This document shows, piece after piece, positions 8,088 to 15,796 of a stretch of DNA of 64,000 nt. The notes under the pieces are model-generated. The model did not search any database and had not been told where the DNA came from. It was given only the letters and a program-made list of their open reading frames with translations. The first letter of the stretch is position 1. The number at the start of each line of letters is the position of its first letter. The stretch comes from CAZFLM01 sp964519955. Its GTDB lineage: Bacteria > Armatimonadota > Chthonomonadetes > Chthonomonadales > CAJBBX01. The translations under genes and the position numbers were made by a program. The stretch lies in contig CAZFLM010000029.1 of assembly GCA_964519955.1 (NCBI GenBank), positions 10,817-74,816 on the forward strand. Reading direction: 5' to 3'.

Positions 8088-9329
8088 ATGGCCTGTCGAT
8101 ATGCTGGTACGTTCCGGCTCGCGTTCGCCCTGTTGGCGGCGACGAGCAATTCAGCCTCCGCCCAAGAGGCCAGGGAACCGCCCAAGCCGCTGTTCCCGCA
8201 GCTCTTCCCACAGCCCACGGGCCGCAACGGTTACGAGGAGATCGTGATGGCCGCCGACCTCGCCTCGGCCATCGAATACAAGGTCGACCTGACCAGCCCC
8301 GACCTGAGCCTGACGAGGCGACGCGAGGCGCTGGCGACGCCGGAGTGCAGGCAGGCGCTCGCGCTGCTGCACCGGGGACTCGGCAAGCCCATCTCCTCGC
8401 CGCGCCAGGCGGTCACGTTCGACACCAAGCTGCCGGACCTGGCCCGCATGCGCTCGCTCGGCCGTCTCGTCGCCGCCGACATCCGGGTGTGCTTCGCGGA
8501 CGGCCGCACGCGCGACGCCATCGGCTCGTTGCAGGACGGGCTGAACCTCGCCATCGCGCTGCACGGCGAGACCCTGATCGGCAGCCTCGTCGCCAAGGCC
8601 ATCGAGGCCGTGGCCATCAACACGTTCGCGCGCCACCTCGATCAGCTCTCCGCGCCGGACTGCGAGCGCCTTCTGTCGCTGGCGCGGGAGTGGGAGCGCC
8701 TGCCCGATCCCACGATCGCTGCTGCCGAGGCGGAGTTGCGGGGACAACTGGCAAGCCTCGAGGTGCTGCGACGGAACCCCGCGGCAGCCGCCGAGACCAT
8801 CCGTGCCTGGTTCGGCGAAGACGTGGCGCAGGGCGCGCGCGAGAACCCGCAGATCCAGCGCCTGTTGGCCAACCCCGCGGAGCTGTCGGCCGCGCTGGAC
8901 CGGCTTGGGGGCGCCCTGCGGAGCTTCTACGCGTCGGTGCTTACAGAGCTGAAGCGCCAGCCATGGGAGCGCCGCGCGCCCGAGGTCAAGAACGATGGCT
9001 CGCTGGTCGGCGAGGCGCTGGCGGCTATGACGCCGGCGCTCTCGGCTGTCACCAGCCGCTTCACGGAGGCGCGCGCCCGGATGCTGCTGCTGGGCGTGCA
9101 TGCCGGCATCCGGCGCTACCGGTGGGAGAACGACCGCCTGCCCGGCAGCCTGGAGGAGTTGAAGCTCGGCGCCGTCGCCGTCGACCCGTGCAGCGGCAGA
9201 CCGTTCGCCTACCGCGTCACCAGTCCCACGTCCTACGAGTTGTCGGCTAGCGGGATGCTGCCCACGGACGGCGGCCCGCGCACACCGATCATGATACCGG
9301 CGCAGCCCAAGGCGCCCGTAGGGGAGTAG
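8088..9329 (+). CDS. Exported protein of unknown function
   Basis: 413 residues; AGGGAG at 8076-8081 supports ATG 8088. Residues 1 to about 26 are a signal peptide (FRLAFALLAATSNSASA-Q). The rest is mostly helical and Ala/Leu/Arg-rich. Two stretches stand out: a DGRTRDAIGSLQDGLNLAIAL block near residue 143, and a C-terminal block with HAGIRRYRWENDRLPGSLEE followed by DPCSGRPFAYRV. The latter resembles a short motif at the end of many uncharacterised planctomycete and armatimonadete exported proteins (RYR..N..LP.sL..L...DP.sG.pf.Y). A periplasmic or outer location is likely. I do not recognise a catalytic site. Confidence 0.8.
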   Translation: MACRYAGTFRLAFALLAATSNSASAQEAREPPKPLFPQLFPQPTGRNGYEEIVMAADLASAIEYKVDLTSPDLSLTRRREALATPECRQALALLHRGLGKPISSPRQAVTFDTKLPDLARMRSLGRLVAADIRVCFADGRTRDAIGSLQDGLNLAIALHGETLIGSLVAKAIEAVAINTFARHLDQLSAPDCERLLSLAREWERLPDPTIAAAEAELRGQLASLEVLRRNPAAAAETIRAWFGEDVAQGARENPQIQRLLANPAELSAALDRLGGALRSFYASVLTELKRQPWERRAPEVKNDGSLVGEALAAMTPALSAVTSRFTEARARMLLLGVHAGIRRYRWENDRLPGSLEELKLGAVAVDPCSGRPFAYRVTSPTSYELSASGMLPTDGGPRTPIMIPAQPKAPVGE

Positions 9330-9364
9330 CTGTCACTGGGAGGCGTACGCGCGTCTACATCCCC

Positions 9365-9393
9365 TTGACACTTGCCCCGGTTTCTTCTATACT
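9365..9393 (+). promoter_or_regulatory. Consensus sigma-70 promoter
   Basis: TTGACA at 9365-9370, 17-bp spacer, TATACT at 9388-9393. This is a perfect -35 and a 5/6 -10 with ideal spacing in a GC-rich background. Transcription would begin near 9400, 70-105 bases ahead of the Nif3-family gene. Confidence 0.8.
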
Positions 9394-9468
9394 CGCTCGG
9401 CATCGGCGCAGGCGCTGTCGGGCGGCAATTGGGCCGCAACAGGCGCGGGCGCTGCCGGGGCGGCCCCA

Positions 9469-10608
9469 ATGACGCGCAGACCCATCGAAACCGGTGAAGA
9501 GCGAGTGAGGCGGCGGCGCGCGCGCGCCATCTCGGTCGCCGAGGTCGCCGACTTCCTCGAGTATCTGGCCCCGCCGGCCCTGTCCGTGCCCGACGAACCC
9601 TACGGGCTGCAGGTGGGCGCGCCGACGTCGGTGATCCGTACGGTGGTCGTCTCGCCGATGTCCACGTTCACCGCGCTCTCGACCGCCGCGTCCCGCCGCC
9701 AGGCGATGCTCGTGACGAGCGCCCCGCTCTTGACGACGCCCCTCCACGCGGTCCGCAGCGACGATCCGATCGGCGGGAAGCTGGCCTACCTGCTGGAGCA
9801 CCACATCGACCTCTACGCGCTTCCGGTGAGCTACGCCGCCGCGCCAGGTGGGTTCGACGACAGCCTCGCCGATGCGCTCGGCCTCGCCGCGACGACCGCG
9901 CTGAAGCCGACCAAGTTCGAGCAGCAATACAAGATCGCGGTCTACACGCCGCCCGGCGCGGTCGAGGCCGTGTTCAACGCCGCGGCTGAAGCGGGCGCGG
10001 GGCGCATCGGCAACTACAGCCACTGCTCGTTCCAGATGGCCGGCACCGGCACATTCGTCGCGCGTCAGGGCGCCAGTCCCGCGATCGGGCAGGTGGGGCG
10101 GATGGAGCGCGTCGACGAGGTGCGCATCGAGATGATCGTCTCGCAGCGCGAGATGCAGGGCGTGCTGGCCGCCGTGCTGGAGGTCCACCCGTACGAGGAA
10201 GTTGCGTACGACGTGTTCGTGGTGAAGAACCCGGGTGTGCTCTACGGCCGCGGGCGCATCGGCGAGCTGCCGCTGAAGGTGTCGCTCGACACGGTGCTGG
10301 CCCAGGTGCAGGATGCGCTCGACGTGACCTCGATCCGGTGCTCGCACCACTCTGAGATGCCCATCGCGGCCCTGGCGGCGGCCAGCGGCATGAGCGAGGG
10401 GCTCTTCTGGCAGGCCAACCGCGGCGGAGCAGGCGCCTTCGTCACCGGCGACGCCACGCCGCACGACCTGATGCTCGCCGAGAGCAGCACCACCGTTCTG
10501 ATCGATGTCGGCTATGCCGCCTCCGTCGCGCCCGGGCTGCGCCGCCTCTGCGTGCAGCTCGAGGACACGTTCGGCAGCGACGGCGTCGAGGTCATCTACT
10601 GCGCATAG
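9469..10608 (+). CDS. Nif3/YqfO-family protein with eroded metal site
   Basis: 379 residues from ATG 9469; GTG 9505, preceded by GAAGAG, is an alternative start. The length and the middle insert (residues about 165-245, ending VHPYEEVAYDVF) are those of full-length YqfO-type Nif3 proteins, and APGGFDDSLADALGL aligns exactly with the family. Yet the metal ligands are changed: the His-His of the first motif (HHP.LF.PL) reads TSAPLLTTPL, the AHTNLD motif reads ALPVSY, and the C-terminal GH..TE reads GYAASV. Only an isolated PHD remains. The fold is therefore probably kept while the dinuclear centre is lost, which suggests a structural or binding role. It has its own strong promoter and lies 1.5 kb after a Nif3-like protein whose site looks intact. 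Confidence 0.8.
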   Translation: MTRRPIETGEERVRRRRARAISVAEVADFLEYLAPPALSVPDEPYGLQVGAPTSVIRTVVVSPMSTFTALSTAASRRQAMLVTSAPLLTTPLHAVRSDDPIGGKLAYLLEHHIDLYALPVSYAAAPGGFDDSLADALGLAATTALKPTKFEQQYKIAVYTPPGAVEAVFNAAAEAGAGRIGNYSHCSFQMAGTGTFVARQGASPAIGQVGRMERVDEVRIEMIVSQREMQGVLAAVLEVHPYEEVAYDVFVVKNPGVLYGRGRIGELPLKVSLDTVLAQVQDALDVTSIRCSHHSEMPIAALAAASGMSEGLFWQANRGGAGAFVTGDATPHDLMLAESSTTVLIDVGYAASVAPGLRRLCVQLEDTFGSDGVEVIYCA

Positions 10609-10619
10609 CGCACCCGTTG

Positions 10620-10755
10620 TACCAGGCGGGCAGGGACGCCCGCCCCACCACGGCACTCCTGCATGGTCCGGGCCAGTGCGATCTGCTCGTAGGGTGTGCA
10701 GGACAGGCACGGAGGCCCATCATGCCACGGCGCTCGTGCATCGTTCAGGCCGGCA
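10620..10755 (+). repeat. Two dispersed hairpin-repeat copies
   Basis: The 206-base gap before the dehydrogenase holds two related units. One runs from about 10624 to 10665 (GGGCAGGGACGCCCGCCCCA, then CACGGCACTCCTGCATGGTC). The other runs from about 10700 to 10755 (GGCACGGAGGCCCATCATGC, then CACGGCGCTCGTGCATCGTT). Both belong to the family seen near 11.8 and 49.6 kb. Confidence 0.6.
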
Positions 10756-10814
10756 GGCGCTGCGGTTCGCGCCGTGGCCTGAGCCAACTACCCAACACTG
10801 AGGACAACAGACCC

Positions 10815-11771
10815 GTGAACGTGTATGTGACCCGCACGATCCCCGAGGAGGGGATGAAGATCGTCGAAGCTACCGGCGCGACTGTCGAGGTCTGGCCGGA
10901 GGACGCTCCGCCGCCGCGCGACGTGCTGATGCAGAAGGTGCGCGGCATCGACGGCCTGCTCTGCCTGCTCACCGACCGCATTGACGGCGAGTTGCTGGAC
11001 CAGGCGCCGGGCATCAATGTCGTCAGCAACCTGGCGGTTGGCTACGACAACATCGACGTGGCCGCATGCACGGCGCGCGGCGTGAAGGTTGGCAACACGC
11101 CCGGCGTACTGACCGAGACGACCGCCGATCTGGCCTTCTCGCTGCTGATGGCGACGGCACGGCGCATCGTGGAGTCCGACCGGTTCCTGCGCGAGGGGAA
11201 GTGGAAGACGTGGTCGCCGATGCTGCTGACCGGGCGCGACATCCACCACGCCACGCTCGGCATCGTCGGCATGGGGCGCATCGGCTATGAGATGGCGAAG
11301 CGCGCCCGCGGCTTCGACATGACGGTGCTGTATTCCGATGTGCGGCCGCACGAGGCGGCCGAGCGGGACTTCGGCGCCAAGCGCCTGCCGATGGAGGAAG
11401 TGCTGAAGCAGGCCGACTTCGTCACGGTGCACACGCCGCTGCTGCCGGAGACCCGCGGCCTGATCGGGGCGGCGCAGTTCGCGATGATGAAGCCGTCCGC
11501 GATCCTGGTGAACTCGTCGCGCGGGCCCGTGGTCGACCAGGCGGCGCTCTACGAGGCGCTCAAGAGCCGCACCATCGCCGGCGCGGGCATCGACGTGTTC
11601 GAGGTCGAGCCGCTGCCCATGGACAGCCCGCTGCTGGAGCTGGACAACGCCGTCCTCGTGCCGCACATCGGCTCGGCGTCCATCGCCACGCGCACCAAGA
11701 TGGCCGTGCTGGCCGCCGAGAACCTGGCTGCCGGCCTGCGCGGCGAGGCGCTGCCGAACCCGGTGAACTAG
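10815..11771 (+). CDS. D-2-hydroxyacid dehydrogenase (glyoxylate reductase type)
   Basis: 318 residues from GTG 10815, with GAGGA 11 bases upstream. The family reduces 2-oxoacids such as glyoxylate or hydroxypyruvate with NAD(P)H in the cytoplasm. The Rossmann motif is GIVGMGRIG. The catalytic triad is visible as Arg236 (NSSRGPVVD), Glu265 (DVFEVEP) and His284 (PHIGSAS), and the length is typical. The VGYDNIDV stretch near residue 76 is also characteristic of the glyoxylate reductase subgroup. No partner gene on the same strand adjoins it, since repeats and the N gap follow. Exact substrate is uncertain. A second member, more like CtBP, lies at 32932-33885. Confidence 0.9.
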   Translation: MNVYVTRTIPEEGMKIVEATGATVEVWPEDAPPPRDVLMQKVRGIDGLLCLLTDRIDGELLDQAPGINVVSNLAVGYDNIDVAACTARGVKVGNTPGVLTETTADLAFSLLMATARRIVESDRFLREGKWKTWSPMLLTGRDIHHATLGIVGMGRIGYEMAKRARGFDMTVLYSDVRPHEAAERDFGAKRLPMEEVLKQADFVTVHTPLLPETRGLIGAAQFAMMKPSAILVNSSRGPVVDQAALYEALKSRTIAGAGIDVFEVEPLPMDSPLLELDNAVLVPHIGSASIATRTKMAVLAAENLAAGLRGEALPNPVN

Positions 11772-11791
11772 TCGGGTTCACCGAACGGGGG

Positions 11792-11972
11792 CCGTGCGGG
11801 ACGGGCGGGGACGCCCATCCTACCGTGGCGCTCGTGCATGGTGGGCGCCGGCGACTGAAGTCGCGCCTACGTACGGCACGAAGTCCGCCTTCGCGGACTG
11901 GGTCGCCGAGTACAGGGACGGGGGCCGTGCGGGACGGGCGGGGACGCCCATCCTACCGTGGCGCTCGTGCAT
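11792..11972 (+). repeat. Tandem hairpin repeats before the assembly gap
   Basis: A ~110-base unit made of GGGCGGGGACGCCCATCCTACC, GTGGCGCTCGTGCAT, a hairpin GCGACT-GA-AGTCGC (11851-11864) and a hairpin AGTCCGC-CTTC-GCGGACT (11882-11899). The first half of the unit then repeats from about 11924 and runs into the Ns. This gap between genes (11772-12204) holds only these repeats and the N run. Confidence 0.8.
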
Positions 11973-12072
11973 NNNNNNNNNNNNNNNNNNNNNNNNNNNN
12001 NNNNNNNNNNNNNNNNNNNNNNNNNNNNNNNNNNNNNNNNNNNNNNNNNNNNNNNNNNNNNNNNNNNNNNNN
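11973..12072. other. Assembly gap of 100 N
   Basis: Exactly 100 N. The sequence on both sides belongs to the same repeat unit, so the gap probably reflects copies the assembler could not resolve, and its true length is unknown. Confidence 0.97.
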
Positions 12073-12127
12073 GCCGGCGACTGAAGTCGCGCCTACGTAC
12101 GGCACGAAGTCCGCCTTCGCGGACTGG
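12073..12127 (+). repeat. Hairpin repeat after the gap
   Basis: The second half of the unit reappears directly after the Ns: GCGACT-GA-AGTCGC at 12077-12090 and AGTCCGC-CTTC-GCGGACT at 12108-12125, base for base the same as the copy at 11851-11899. Confidence 0.85.
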
Positions 12128-12204
12128 CTCATCGAACGGTGTTTGGACTCGCAGATGGACTGCCGGCGCCCCTCTGCCTCGGACTTGAGGCGAGGGGCGC
12201 CGTG

Positions 12205-12849
12205 CTACGTGCCCCAGAACTCGCGCAGCCTCTCGGGAGTGCCGGCGAACTTGCTGCGGCTCACATGGCCGTGGATGCCGGGGACGGTGTGCGGCCCGGG
12301 GCCTACGCCGTCGCCCGTGTACTGCCACAGCACGTAGCCGGCGAAGGCGGGAGGCGGCTCGGGTGGCTGGTCCGCGTAGTGGGCGATCCACAGCGGGCAT
12401 CGGGAGAGGGCGGTGTCTCTCGGTATCCTGCCCCCCAGCGTCTCGCGGATGAACGCCTGGCCGCTGTAGAGCACGGGGTAGCGGCCGAGCTGCTCGTGGA
12501 CGTGCTCGACGAAGGTCTCGGCCTCGGCCAGCTTCATCGCGTCGTGGCCCTCTTGCGCCTCGAAGTCCAGGCAGACGAGTTCGCCGTCGACGGGCTGCAC
12601 CTTGCGGAGGTAGTGGTCGGCCTGCGCGGCGGGGCTGCCGTGCCGGCCGAAGTGGAGCGATCCCCAGAGCAGGCCGACGCTCTTGGCGCGCTGCCGCCGG
12701 CCCGTGTACTCCTTGTCGTCGGTCGTCAGCCCGTCGGTCGCCTTGTGGATGACGGCGACGATGCCACTGTCCCGGATCGCGTGGAACCCGTGCGCATCGT
12801 CGACCTCGTCGCCTTGGTACAGATCGATCACCACGTTGAGCAGAGGCAT
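12205..12849 (-). CDS. Glycoside hydrolase family 25 (lysozyme-like)
   Basis: 214 residues; AAGGAGG 7 bases ahead supports ATG at 12849. GH25 enzymes cut the MurNAc-GlcNAc bond of peptidoglycan. The single (beta/alpha) barrel domain shows the usual markers in order: VIDLYQGD at the start (first Asp), VIHKATDG, LHFGRHGS, CLDFEAQEG with the catalytic D-x-E pair near residue 94, WIAHYAD, and LWQYTGDG near the end. There is no signal peptide, so if it acts on the wall it must leave by another route; it could also act in lysis. It is the last gene of a - strand cluster, 60 bases after the NUDIX gene, behind a polysaccharide deacetylase. Confidence 0.88.
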   Translation of the reverse strand: MPLLNVVIDLYQGDEVDDAHGFHAIRDSGIVAVIHKATDGLTTDDKEYTGRRQRAKSVGLLWGSLHFGRHGSPAAQADHYLRKVQPVDGELVCLDFEAQEGHDAMKLAEAETFVEHVHEQLGRYPVLYSGQAFIRETLGGRIPRDTALSRCPLWIAHYADQPPEPPPAFAGYVLWQYTGDGVGPGPHTVPGIHGHVSRSKFAGTPERLREFWGT

Positions 12850-12909
12850 GCCGGTCCTCCTTGCGGCGCTGCTGGAGCGCCTACGTCGAACCCATGCGGT
12901 TGCGTGTGG

Positions 12910-13641
12910 TCAGGAGCGGTGGCGCTCGAGCCAGTCGAGGTAGCGCGGCAGCGAGAACCGGGCTCCGCTGGCCACGTTGCCGCTGGAGAGAGCGTCCCAC
13001 GCCTGCTTCACCGTACAGATGAACACGCCCGATAGTTCCTCCTCATCCGGGCGGATGGTGGCCAGCCCCTCGTCCGTGAGGGTAGCCGCGTAGAGCCGGC
13101 GGCACTCGGCGTTGTGGAAGGGCGGGTTGCGGCTCTCGCTGCTCTCCGCGGAGAAGTAGGGCGCGCCGACCGGCGTGAGGCCGCCCTCGACCAGAAGCTC
13201 GCCGAGGCGGGCCGCCGGCAGGCCGACCTCCTCCTCGATCTCCTTGAGCGCCCCCGCCTCGAAGCTCATGTCGCTGCCGTCGTCGTTCTGCGGCACGTGG
13301 CCGGCCACCGCCATGTCCCAGGCGTCCGGCCAGTCGGTCTTGGTGGCGGCGCGGCGCTGCAGCACGACGAGTCCCTGCCGCGTGCTGAAGCCGATGTGCG
13401 AGGCGCGGTGCGCCAGGCCGAGCAGGTGGAAGACCCAGCGCGGGCCCGCGGCGCCGGTGGTCGTGCCATCCGCCCGCGCCACGGCGAACCACTCGGACTG
13501 GTCCTTTGCGCCGGGCGAGACGCGGGGCGCCCACTCGGCAACGAGCGCGTCGAGGTCGGCCTGCGCGAGCGACCAGCCGTAGCCAACGCGGCGGCGCGTC
13601 TCGCGCAGGGCGTGCAGGTCGTCCGCGCCGAGCGGGTTCAT
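12910..13641 (-). CDS. NUDIX hydrolase, isopentenyl-isomerase-like subgroup
   Basis: 243 residues. The start at 13641 overlaps the stop of the deacetylase gene as ATGA, so the long upstream open frame is not part of it. NUDIX enzymes hydrolyse nucleoside-diphosphate-linked compounds. The core LQRRAATKTDWPDAWDMAVAG followed by an EAGALKEIEEEVGL box near residue 145 matches the Idi/YfcD-like subgroup. The canonical Arg of the REUXEE box is Lys here, while the three Glu residues are kept. About 60 residues precede the NUDIX core and may be a separate small domain. Substrate unknown. Translational coupling links it to the deacetylase and amidohydrolase. Confidence 0.85.
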   Translation of the reverse strand: MNPLGADDLHALRETRRRVGYGWSLAQADLDALVAEWAPRVSPGAKDQSEWFAVARADGTTTGAAGPRWVFHLLGLAHRASHIGFSTRQGLVVLQRRAATKTDWPDAWDMAVAGHVPQNDDGSDMSFEAGALKEIEEEVGLPAARLGELLVEGGLTPVGAPYFSAESSESRNPPFHNAECRRLYAATLTDEGLATIRPDEEELSGVFICTVKQAWDALSSGNVASGARFSLPRYLDWLERHRS

Positions 13642-14645
13642 CTCGCGCCTTCGGGCAGGCGGACGCGCTCCAGCGTGCTCAGCCGCTCCGCCGTGTGGCG
13701 CCGGATGCCGCTCGTGTCGAAGTCCGGCGACAGGATGACCCAGCCCATCGCGGCGAGGCGCTTGTCGATGGCCGGGGCCACCTCGTCGATCTCGGCAGGC
13801 GACAGCGGCGCGCTCGTGCCCTTGGCCGCCAACTCGTTCACCTCGCGAATGGTGCGCGTCCTGATGCCGGGGATGTCGAGTACGGCGCGGGCGGACTTGC
13901 GCAGCCCTTCGAGCGCGGCCTTCACGCCGGCGTCCGACTTGCGCCGCGGCGGCACGCACTCGGCGAGCGGCGGGTTCGCGCCGCGCGAGTAGTTGGGGCC
14001 ATCCCAGAACTCCTCGTGCAGCATGCGGGACGGGTGGCCTAGGAAGACCTCGGTCCACTGCAGCCCCTCGTCGCGCTGCCGCTTCACCCGCTCGACCACG
14101 TGCTCGATGTTGGCGTCGCGCTGGGCGGCGTCGTGGTACGCGCCGTCGTCGTACCCGCCTCCGTGGGGATAGGCCAGGATGCCGCAGAAGCGGTGGATGT
14201 CGCCCCGGGGTATGCGCGTGTGCTGGTAGACCATGGCCGGCACGCCGAGCTTCAGCATCGCCTCGTTCGTCTGCGGCGCCCACGAATCGCCCGGGCAGCC
14301 CCAGCAGGCCGGCATCATGCCGAACGCGTCCCGCACGGCCTCGACTCCGATGCGCTCCTGCTCGATGGCTTCGGCGACACCCGCGCCCCATTCGAGCTTC
14401 GCCAGCCGCTCGGCGAGGACCGGGTGCACGCTGTGCTGGTCCGTGTGGAAGCCGACGTCGTGCTGCTTGAGCGCGGCCACCACGTCATCGCGCTTCCGCT
14501 CACGCCACTGGCGCGCGCGCAGCCCTACGATGCAGAACGTGGACCGCGCGCCCTCATCCGCGAGTTCGTCGGCGACGATGCGGGTGATGTCATCCGCTTC
14601 CGGGGTGACGATGTCTTCGACATCCAGCAGGAACGTGACGATCAC
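13638..14645 (-). CDS. Polysaccharide deacetylase-like protein
   Basis: 335 residues from GTG 14645, which overlaps the upstream stop as GTGA and has AAGGAGG 10 bases before it. The N-terminus (TFLLDVEDIVTPEADD) and the following CIVGLRARQW and VGFHTDQHSVHP segments fit the NodB-like (beta/alpha) barrel with an Asp pair and an HxxxH-like metal site. PACWGCPGDSWAPQ and ILAYPHGG later in the chain also fit. Such enzymes remove acetyl groups from carbohydrates. The C-terminal third (after about residue 210) is longer than a minimal NodB domain and contains no motif I know. There is no signal peptide. It is coupled to an amidohydrolase upstream and a NUDIX gene downstream. Confidence 0.78.
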   Translation of the reverse strand: MIVTFLLDVEDIVTPEADDITRIVADELADEGARSTFCIVGLRARQWRERKRDDVVAALKQHDVGFHTDQHSVHPVLAERLAKLEWGAGVAEAIEQERIGVEAVRDAFGMMPACWGCPGDSWAPQTNEAMLKLGVPAMVYQHTRIPRGDIHRFCGILAYPHGGGYDDGAYHDAAQRDANIEHVVERVKRQRDEGLQWTEVFLGHPSRMLHEEFWDGPNYSRGANPPLAECVPPRRKSDAGVKAALEGLRKSARAVLDIPGIRTRTIREVNELAAKGTSAPLSPAEIDEVAPAIDKRLAAMGWVILSPDFDTSGIRRHTAERLSTLERVRLPEGAR

Positions 14646-15604
14646 GGACGGGTGCCCTCCTTGAGGCGGTAGACGCGAATGGCGTTGTCGTGGAACAGCT
14701 TGCGGCGGTCGGCCTCGGGCCAGTCGGCGACGATGTGCTGCGCGGCCTGGAGCCAGCGCCTCAGGCTCGACTTCAGCGTGCAGACGGGCCAGTCGCTTGC
14801 CCAGACGATGCGGTCGCGGCCGAACGCCTGGGCGCAGTGCAGAATGGCCGGCGCCAGGTCGTCCGGGGTCCACACGTCCGGCCTGGCGCTCGCCACGATG
14901 CCGCTGATCTTGCAGACGATGTTGGGGCGCTTCGCGACGGCGTCGATGCCGCGCTTCCAGTCGGACAGGTCGGCGGCCTGCACGTTGGCGTTGCCGCAGT
15001 GGTCCAGTACGAATCGGGTGTCCTTGCAGAGGTCGCAGAGCTCCGCGGCGTCCTCGAGCGCGTCGGCGGGGATGCAGATGTCGAACACCAGGTCGCGCTT
15101 GCCGAGTTCGCGGATGCCTCGCACGAAGTCGTCCTTGAGGCACGTGCCGCGGGGCGTCTCGGCGCTGTGCAGCACCTGGCGGAGCCCCTTCACGGCCTTC
15201 TCGCCGCGGAACCGGTCGAGGTAGGCGGCGAAGGCCGGATCGGCGGGCCGGCCGCCGATCACCGCGCCGAGCAGGCCGGAGCCGCGCTGCTTGCACAGGC
15301 CGATGACGTGCTCTGCCTCCGCGGAGTGCTGCTCGGGCTGGACGTCGACCTCCATGTAGACGGTGCCGGCGATGTTGAGGCCGTCGGTCTCGCGGCGGTA
15401 CTCGGAGAGCGCGTGGCGCCCGGCCAGCGGCCCATCGGCCGGCAGCCACGGCGGGCGTACGTGGTCGAGGTCCCAGAGGTGCTGGTGCGTATCGATGACG
15501 GGAAGCACGGGCTTCTCCGGCGATGCGCTCGCCAGCGCGGGCGCTCCGAGAGCCGCCGCGATCGTGGCGATCGCCTCGCGTCTGCCGACAACGTGGCTGG
15601 ACAT
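14642..15604 (-). CDS. Amidohydrolase family 2 (COG3618-like) hydrolase
   Basis: 320 residues starting at ATG 15604; an earlier ATG at 15652 would overlap the tRNA promoter region less plausibly. Residues 1-25 look like a weak Tat-type signal (GRREAIATIAAALGAPALASA). The mature part opens with VIDTHQHLWD, the HxH metal motif of TIM-barrel metal-dependent hydrolases. FVLDHCGNA near residue 215 and WASDWPV near residue 276 give the further His and Asp ligands. The closest described group is the L-fucono-1,5-lactonase/4-sulfomuconolactonase family (COG3618), so a lactone substrate from sugar breakdown is plausible. It heads a three-gene coupled cluster. Confidence 0.85.
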   Translation of the reverse strand: MSSHVVGRREAIATIAAALGAPALASASPEKPVLPVIDTHQHLWDLDHVRPPWLPADGPLAGRHALSEYRRETDGLNIAGTVYMEVDVQPEQHSAEAEHVIGLCKQRGSGLLGAVIGGRPADPAFAAYLDRFRGEKAVKGLRQVLHSAETPRGTCLKDDFVRGIRELGKRDLVFDICIPADALEDAAELCDLCKDTRFVLDHCGNANVQAADLSDWKRGIDAVAKRPNIVCKISGIVASARPDVWTPDDLAPAILHCAQAFGRDRIVWASDWPVCTLKSSLRRWLQAAQHIVADWPEADRRKLFHDNAIRVYRLKEGTRP

Positions 15605-15659
15605 GCCGCAGTGTAACGCGCGGACGGGTCGGCGGTCAAGGCAATGCCGCAAATCGCCC

Positions 15660-15689
15660 TTGCATCGGCGCGCCGGGCTGTGCTAGAAT
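15660..15689 (+). promoter_or_regulatory. Promoter of the tRNA-Ala gene
   Basis: TTGCAT at 15660-15665, 18-bp spacer, TAGAAT at 15684-15689, 14 bases before the tRNA. This is close to sigma-70 consensus and in the right place for a stable RNA. Confidence 0.65.
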
Positions 15690-15702
15690 ACAACCTCTGT
15701 GT

Positions 15703-15778
15703 GGGGCTGTGGCTCAGCTGGGAGAGCGCCTCGTTCGCAACGAGGAGGTCGGGGGTTCGAATCCCCCCAGCTCCACCA
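15703..15778 (+). tRNA. tRNA-Ala (anticodon CGC)
   Basis: Complete cloverleaf with encoded CCA. The acceptor stem GGGGCTG pairs with CAGCTCC (one G-T wobble). The anticodon arm is CCTCG-TTCGCAA-CGAGG with anticodon CGC at 15736-15738, reading GCG alanine codons. The T arm GGGGGTTCGAATCCCCC is intact. A CGC alanine tRNA suits a GC-rich genome with many GCG codons. Confidence 0.97.
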
Positions 15779-15796
15779 AACTTCCCCTTCGTTCCT

